From Cylindrotheca closterium (taxonomy: Eukaryota > Bacillariophyta > Bacillariophyceae > Bacillariales > Bacillariaceae), in the NCBI GenBank assembly GCA_933822405.4, contig CAKOGP040001759.1, positions 1 to 64,000 on the forward strand: a stretch of 64,000 bases of DNA, written 5' to 3'. The translations under genes and the position numbers were made by a program. The notes below the pieces were generated by a model. It was given only the letters and a program-made list of their open reading frames with translations, was not told the origin of the DNA and searched no databases. This document shows positions 60,613 through 64,000 of this stretch, piece after piece (position 1 is the first letter of the stretch; each line of letters begins with the position of its first letter).

Positions 60613-61775
60613 TTACTTTTTCGTGAGGACAACCCTGCACTCGTCAACCAACTGGCGGCTGACACCACACAGAATGGATTTGGAATAGAGGTCGAACCCG
60701 CCTGGGGTCGCTTGATCAATGCTTTCCATGATGCATCCAGCTTCTTGACAAATCACCATACCAGCACAGTAATCCCATGGCTTCCAACCCTCGTTCACGA
60801 TCCCAGAATACACAACATCCAGTCGTCCGCTTGCCACATAACACAAATCTAAACATCCACTTCCGAGTTGACGAATCCCTCTACATCCTCGAGCAAGAAT
60901 TCTGGACACAGCTCCAAGCATGGCATCAATTTCGTGTTGCTTTCTTGAGTACCCAAATTCGCAACAGATCACAGCCTTCTCGATGGATTTGGTCGACGAC
61001 GAAGTCTGTTGAAGAATTCGAACTCCGTTGCGAAAGGAACCATATCCTTTCACTCCCATGTACCACTCATCCGAAGCTGGTGCATAAATCACCCCCATGA
61101 CTGGATGCCCATCGACGCAAAATCCAATACTGACGCACGTCATAGCGATACCAACAGAGAAACTGTGCTCGTCGTACAATTCAAGTAAGACAAACGGAAA
61201 AACAACAAGATCTATCAGAACAAGCCTCGCATCTTCATCACTTACTTTGTCGTGCCATCGATAGGGTCGATTATCCATGTCTTTGCATCTTTCTTCAGCT
61301 TGGGAATCTCACCTGTTCCAACAGTTTCTTCTCCGATGATTTCATGGGTTGGAAAGGATTCCTGAATGGCTGCCATGATCATACTTTCATTCTCCACATC
61401 AACCTTGGTGCAAAAGTCGGTGGCACCGGACTTGGTTTCAATGTCCAAAGAATAATTCATAGCTTCACTGGTTCCTTTGGTTTCAATGTAGCCCTTCATG
61501 TTGTTTCCTGCCTTTTTTGCAAGTCGTACTGCTAATTTCAACTCGGCGGCGTGTGGAGATCGAAGAAGCTCCTTTGGGATTTTGCTCTTGTCATCTCGGT
61601 TTCGGGAGTACAACAGGTAGCATCCTGTCGCTGCAACAACTGCAGCTGCAGTTGCCATGGGTTTGCTTAAAGGTGGCATGGTCTTAGAAACTTTTAGAAA
61701 TGAAGGATGATGATGTTGACCCATCGCATTTATTTTTCCTACTGTAATGATTGATGTTGATGACGTATATTTCAT
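60613..61775 (-). CDS. inositol monophosphatase family enzyme
   Basis: Exons 61775-61246 and 61162-60613, phase-2 GTAAGT...CAG intron of 83 bp, 359 residues. A membrane-type segment (ATAAAVVAATGCYLLYS) sits near the front. Metal-site motifs are HEIIGEETVG, IIDPIDGTT (split at its end by the intron) and GWKPWDYCAGMVICQEAG. The NF-x-HG-x-P loop usually found straight after DGTT is missing in the spliced product, which goes directly to FSVGIAM. The enzyme removes phosphate from inositol phosphates, or histidinol phosphate in relatives. An alternative start lies at MGQHHHPS, 17 residues in. Confidence 0.85.
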
Positions 61776-61879
61776 CTGCGTTTTTAAAAAATGTGTCCCC
61801 CAATTATTGCTTCCTTCCCCAATATCAGAAAATTAGAAATCTACAGTATACTGCAAGATTCATAATACAAATAGTCCTA

Positions 61880-62823
61880 TTAGGCATCCGCATTTTTACT
61901 GGATTCGCTAAGTTCTAGATCCACCATTTCATTATCATTCCTTTCTCCATTTGTAACCAGAGGTGTTTTGAGATCACTTTCTTCACCAGTTGGTTCACGC
62001 CGATTTCTTTTTGCTAAAGCGTCACGACAGAATCTTCATTATACAAATCAGAAAGTGAGGGGGTTGGTCATCTTACTTCAACATCTGCCCAATCATATTT
62101 GCTTACTTTTTGAAGAACGAAGAGTACAATAGGACCTGTATCACTGCACAGATATACGTCAAAGGGTGATGTCGGTATCCTCGTGTGTCCGTATTGGCAC
62201 GGTAGATCCAGCTCAGAATGTAGAAAGCCCTATATATTCCAAACAGAAAGATTGGCCAAAGTATCTCAGCCTTTAAGTCTCCTTGGTTTTCCTTCAGGAT
62301 CGTGTCATCCTTGAACATGACAAGTTGAGGCCACATTGCGACTGCCTCCAAGCATATCGAGTATGTCCAAAGCATCTCCATAAAGCTGAAACCAGCGAGT
62401 TGAGAGCCATAAAGATGGACCACGGAAGCAAGAAAAAATACCGGTATAGCCAGAAACTTCCAATGCCGGAAAGAGTCGTGCGATGGGCTGTAGGATGTGT
62501 GCCACGATTCGCCTGACCGAAGGGTACATACGATTAGTGCGGTGGCAAAGATGTAAAAGATTTTCATGGCAGTATTGTACAGTGAATACCACGTAGTGAA
62601 GACATCCAAGTATCTTGCAAGGTACACCACCAGATAGAGCTCTTGAGCTTTGAGTGAGATTACTTCAAGAAAACATGGTCAATGAAAATGGTTGTTTCAA
62701 ACACAACAACCGAATGAACTTATAGTTACCTGACGCATTCCCTCTCTTTGCCATCTTCAGTAGCATCAATACTGCCACAAGGTGGGCCATATCACCGATG
62801 TGTCGAACGAAGATGTAGGACAT
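61880..62823 (-). CDS. ERD2: KDEL receptor (ER lumen protein-retaining receptor)
   Basis: Exons 62823-62730, 62662-62107 and 62033-61880, phases 1 and 2, 267 residues. Exon 1 holds MSYIFVRHIGDMAHLVAV; exon 2 the seven-helix body: ISLKAQELYLVVYLARYLDV (its Val rebuilt at the junction), FTTWYSLYNTAMKIFYI, SFMEMLWTYSICLEAVAMWP, and ILSWIYRANTDTRGYRHHP. Without the third exon the protein would end SSFFKK; the spliced tail adds KKFCRDALAKRNRR and about 38 further acidic residues. It retrieves K/HDEL proteins from Golgi to ER via COPI. The tail is longer than in animals or yeast. The gene runs in the same direction as, and 105 bp upstream of, the inositol monophosphatase gene. Confidence 0.95.
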
Positions 62824-63026
62824 TACATCGATATTATCGGCAGATATCTTTGTTGCACCTCTGTACGCACCGCAAGTGAAACCGCATTCACAACGAAATG
62901 TTCTTTGCAAATCAGTTGGGGGTTTTTTTTCTAAATAAAAATAAAACTGGCATTTGAGTTGACAAAAACTGGTTTTTTCGAGTCACAAATCGAAAGCAGT
63001 CAACCTTCATCGCAACGACACTCAAC

Positions 63027-63326
63027 ATGCTTCCATCTACAAACCTGTGTACCATCATTGAATCCCCCCTCTGCTTTGAGGATAGCAAGATTCAGCTTGC
63101 AAGAAGAAATACTATCGACACTATCAATCATATAAAGCTTGCGCTTGCAACTATTCGAGACACTGCTGATGGGCCAAGTGAAATGTCGATTGAAAAGCTG
63201 GACTGTATGGTTGAGCAAGCATTAAGTCTGCTCGCATCGACGATGGAAATCATTTCCATTGAAGATGAAGAGTTATACGCATCAGTCTGGATGCCAATGC
63301 AATCAAGCCAGCCTCAGGATGCATGA
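63027..63326 (+). CDS. small acidic protein of unknown function
   Basis: A 99-codon ORF with ATG start. Two helical parts (SKIQLARRNTIDTINHIKLA, IEKLDCMVEQALSLLAST) and an acidic end. No domain recognised. Spacing of 200 bp from the KDEL receptor start on the other strand suggests a divergent pair. It may be real but lacks further support. Confidence 0.4.
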   Translation: MLPSTNLCTIIESPLCFEDSKIQLARRNTIDTINHIKLALATIRDTADGPSEMSIEKLDCMVEQALSLLASTMEIISIEDEELYASVWMPMQSSQPQDA

Positions 63327-63497
63327 CCAATTTTGAAACACACCTCCTCTTTGTCGTTGGGGGTGAAACCCCCTTTCGAATCGCTATCATACAATTTTAC
63401 CCAGTGCTACTACTTCCCATTTTCTGCCAAATACAATATATCTATAGAAGCACACTTTTCCACACTGACGTAAACTTCTAGCTTTATTTATGACGAT
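63327..63497. other. intergenic
   Basis: Short convergent 3' region. Confidence 0.3.
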
Positions 63498-63866
63498 CTA
63501 TTTGCTGATCTTTTTTGCAGCCGATTTCAACTTCGTTGCAGCACTTTCAGACGCGAGCTTCTTGGGCATTGCCAACACAACAAAGCAGCCACCGCGCAAA
63601 AAGAAAAAAGCCTGACAGTTGATCCGGTCACCGAAAAAAATGTCTGTCAGCTTTTGACATCCGATCAATTGAGCGGCACCTGCAGGTGTGACAGTGACCA
63701 TTGTACGCAGTAAGTTGGGGTAAATTACAAGAATTCGGATTTTTTCACAGATTTCTACGAGAGACACCAAACTCCTGGAACGGACGGGAAATAGAAATTT
63801 AGCATACAATTCTTGGGAGTAAATTTTGATTTTCCCGGCCGTCCTAGAAGCGAAGTCTTTCGACAT
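63498..63866 (-). CDS. uncertain ORF at the window edge
   Basis: A 122-codon open frame with ATG (MSKDFASRTAGKIKIYSQEL). It has hydrophobic segments (FFFLRGGCFVVLA) and a basic Ala/Lys-rich end (SAATKLKSAAKKISK). No family recognised. It may be the last exon of a gene whose 5' part lies beyond the window, since an AG precedes a possible start of the ordered part. Confidence 0.25.
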   Translation of the reverse strand: MSKDFASRTAGKIKIYSQELYAKFLFPVRSRSLVSLVEICEKIRILVIYPNLLRTMVTVTPAGAAQLIGCQKLTDIFFGDRINCQAFFFLRGGCFVVLAMPKKLASESAATKLKSAAKKISK

Positions 63867-64000
63867 CAAGCTACTTTCAACTTGAAGATTGTTTGCGGTT
63901 TACGCGGGCAACTCACGGGAATTCGGATTTGTTTCATTGCAGAACAACACGTATCATAATTGTCGGAAGCATGAAGTTTGGTCGAAACATAGCAGCTCAC

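Noticed and set aside
1..64000. tRNA, rRNA or CRISPR features
   Set aside because: I looked for TPsiC-like GGTTCGA blocks and other RNA landmarks and found none in intergenic DNA; no direct-repeat arrays with spacers.

Overview
The window looks like nuclear DNA of a photosynthetic stramenopile, most likely a diatom. The grounds are: GT-AG introns of about 70-170 bp and a standard code; a divergent light-harvesting (LHC/FCP-type) protein; a presumed plastid-targeted membrane protein whose signal sequence ends in a Ser-Ala-Phe junction; a Sec14 protein fused to the diatom-typical DUF6824 domain; DUF985 cupin and choline-transporter-like proteins; and many Ser-, Asn- or Gln-rich low-complexity tracts. 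Genes lie on both strands, mostly single or few-exon, a few hundred bases apart, with no operons. No rRNA, tRNA or CRISPR was seen. The species assignment is inference.

Layout. 0-3.5 kb: decayed DNA with a 200-bp perfect direct repeat, a truncated copy of the 3' end of a neighbouring methyltransferase gene, and relics of a membrane protein gene, then a small TPR protein. 3.6-8.6 kb: methyltransferase, LHC-like protein, ETHE1-type persulfide dioxygenase (intron resolved), DUF985 cupin. 9.6-15.5 kb: a protein-only RNase P (PRORP) carrying a roughly 970-residue repetitive N-terminal extension, then an RS-rich protein. 15.9-24.4 kb: three SKP1 paralogues sharing one intron position, with a Sec14-DUF6824 fusion and a single-pass membrane protein between them. 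24.4-27.1 kb: a rearranged block with a 56-bp perfect inverted repeat and a 532-bp tandem duplication. 27.1-33 kb: Nudix hydrolase, a membrane-anchored cytidine-deaminase-like protein, and a CTL/PNS1 transporter. 33.7-39.4 kb: an array of three related, fast-diverging acidic/Ser-rich proteins with a shared L-S-T-I-x-E-E motif and a C-terminal helix; I recognise no family. 40.2-46.3 kb: two paralogous 7TM-receptor genes (one cut off after its second membrane helix) flanking a Sec14 protein and a four-exon, presumably plastid-targeted membrane protein. 46.4-52 kb: globin-like protein, Mediator subunit 22-like protein, a cytochrome bc1 assembly chaperone with a WW domain, a dead TPR gene, and an SDR enzyme. 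52.5-64 kb: a small secreted protein, a FYVE-ankyrin protein, a second dead TPR gene, a membrane-anchored pepsin-family protease, inositol monophosphatase, KDEL receptor and two small uncertain ORFs.

The genes are mainly unrelated housekeeping functions (RNA processing, ubiquitin ligase core, secretory pathway, phosphoinositide and inositol metabolism, sulfide oxidation, respiratory complex assembly). The strongest candidates for something undescribed are the three-gene LSTIxEE array, the giant PRORP extension, the deaminase-like protein with split zinc motifs, and the inverted-repeat/duplication block at 24.9-27.0 kb. Many predicted starts were moved to the first plausible ATG, and intron boundaries were chosen by frame, conserved motif and GT-AG consensus; none has transcript support here.
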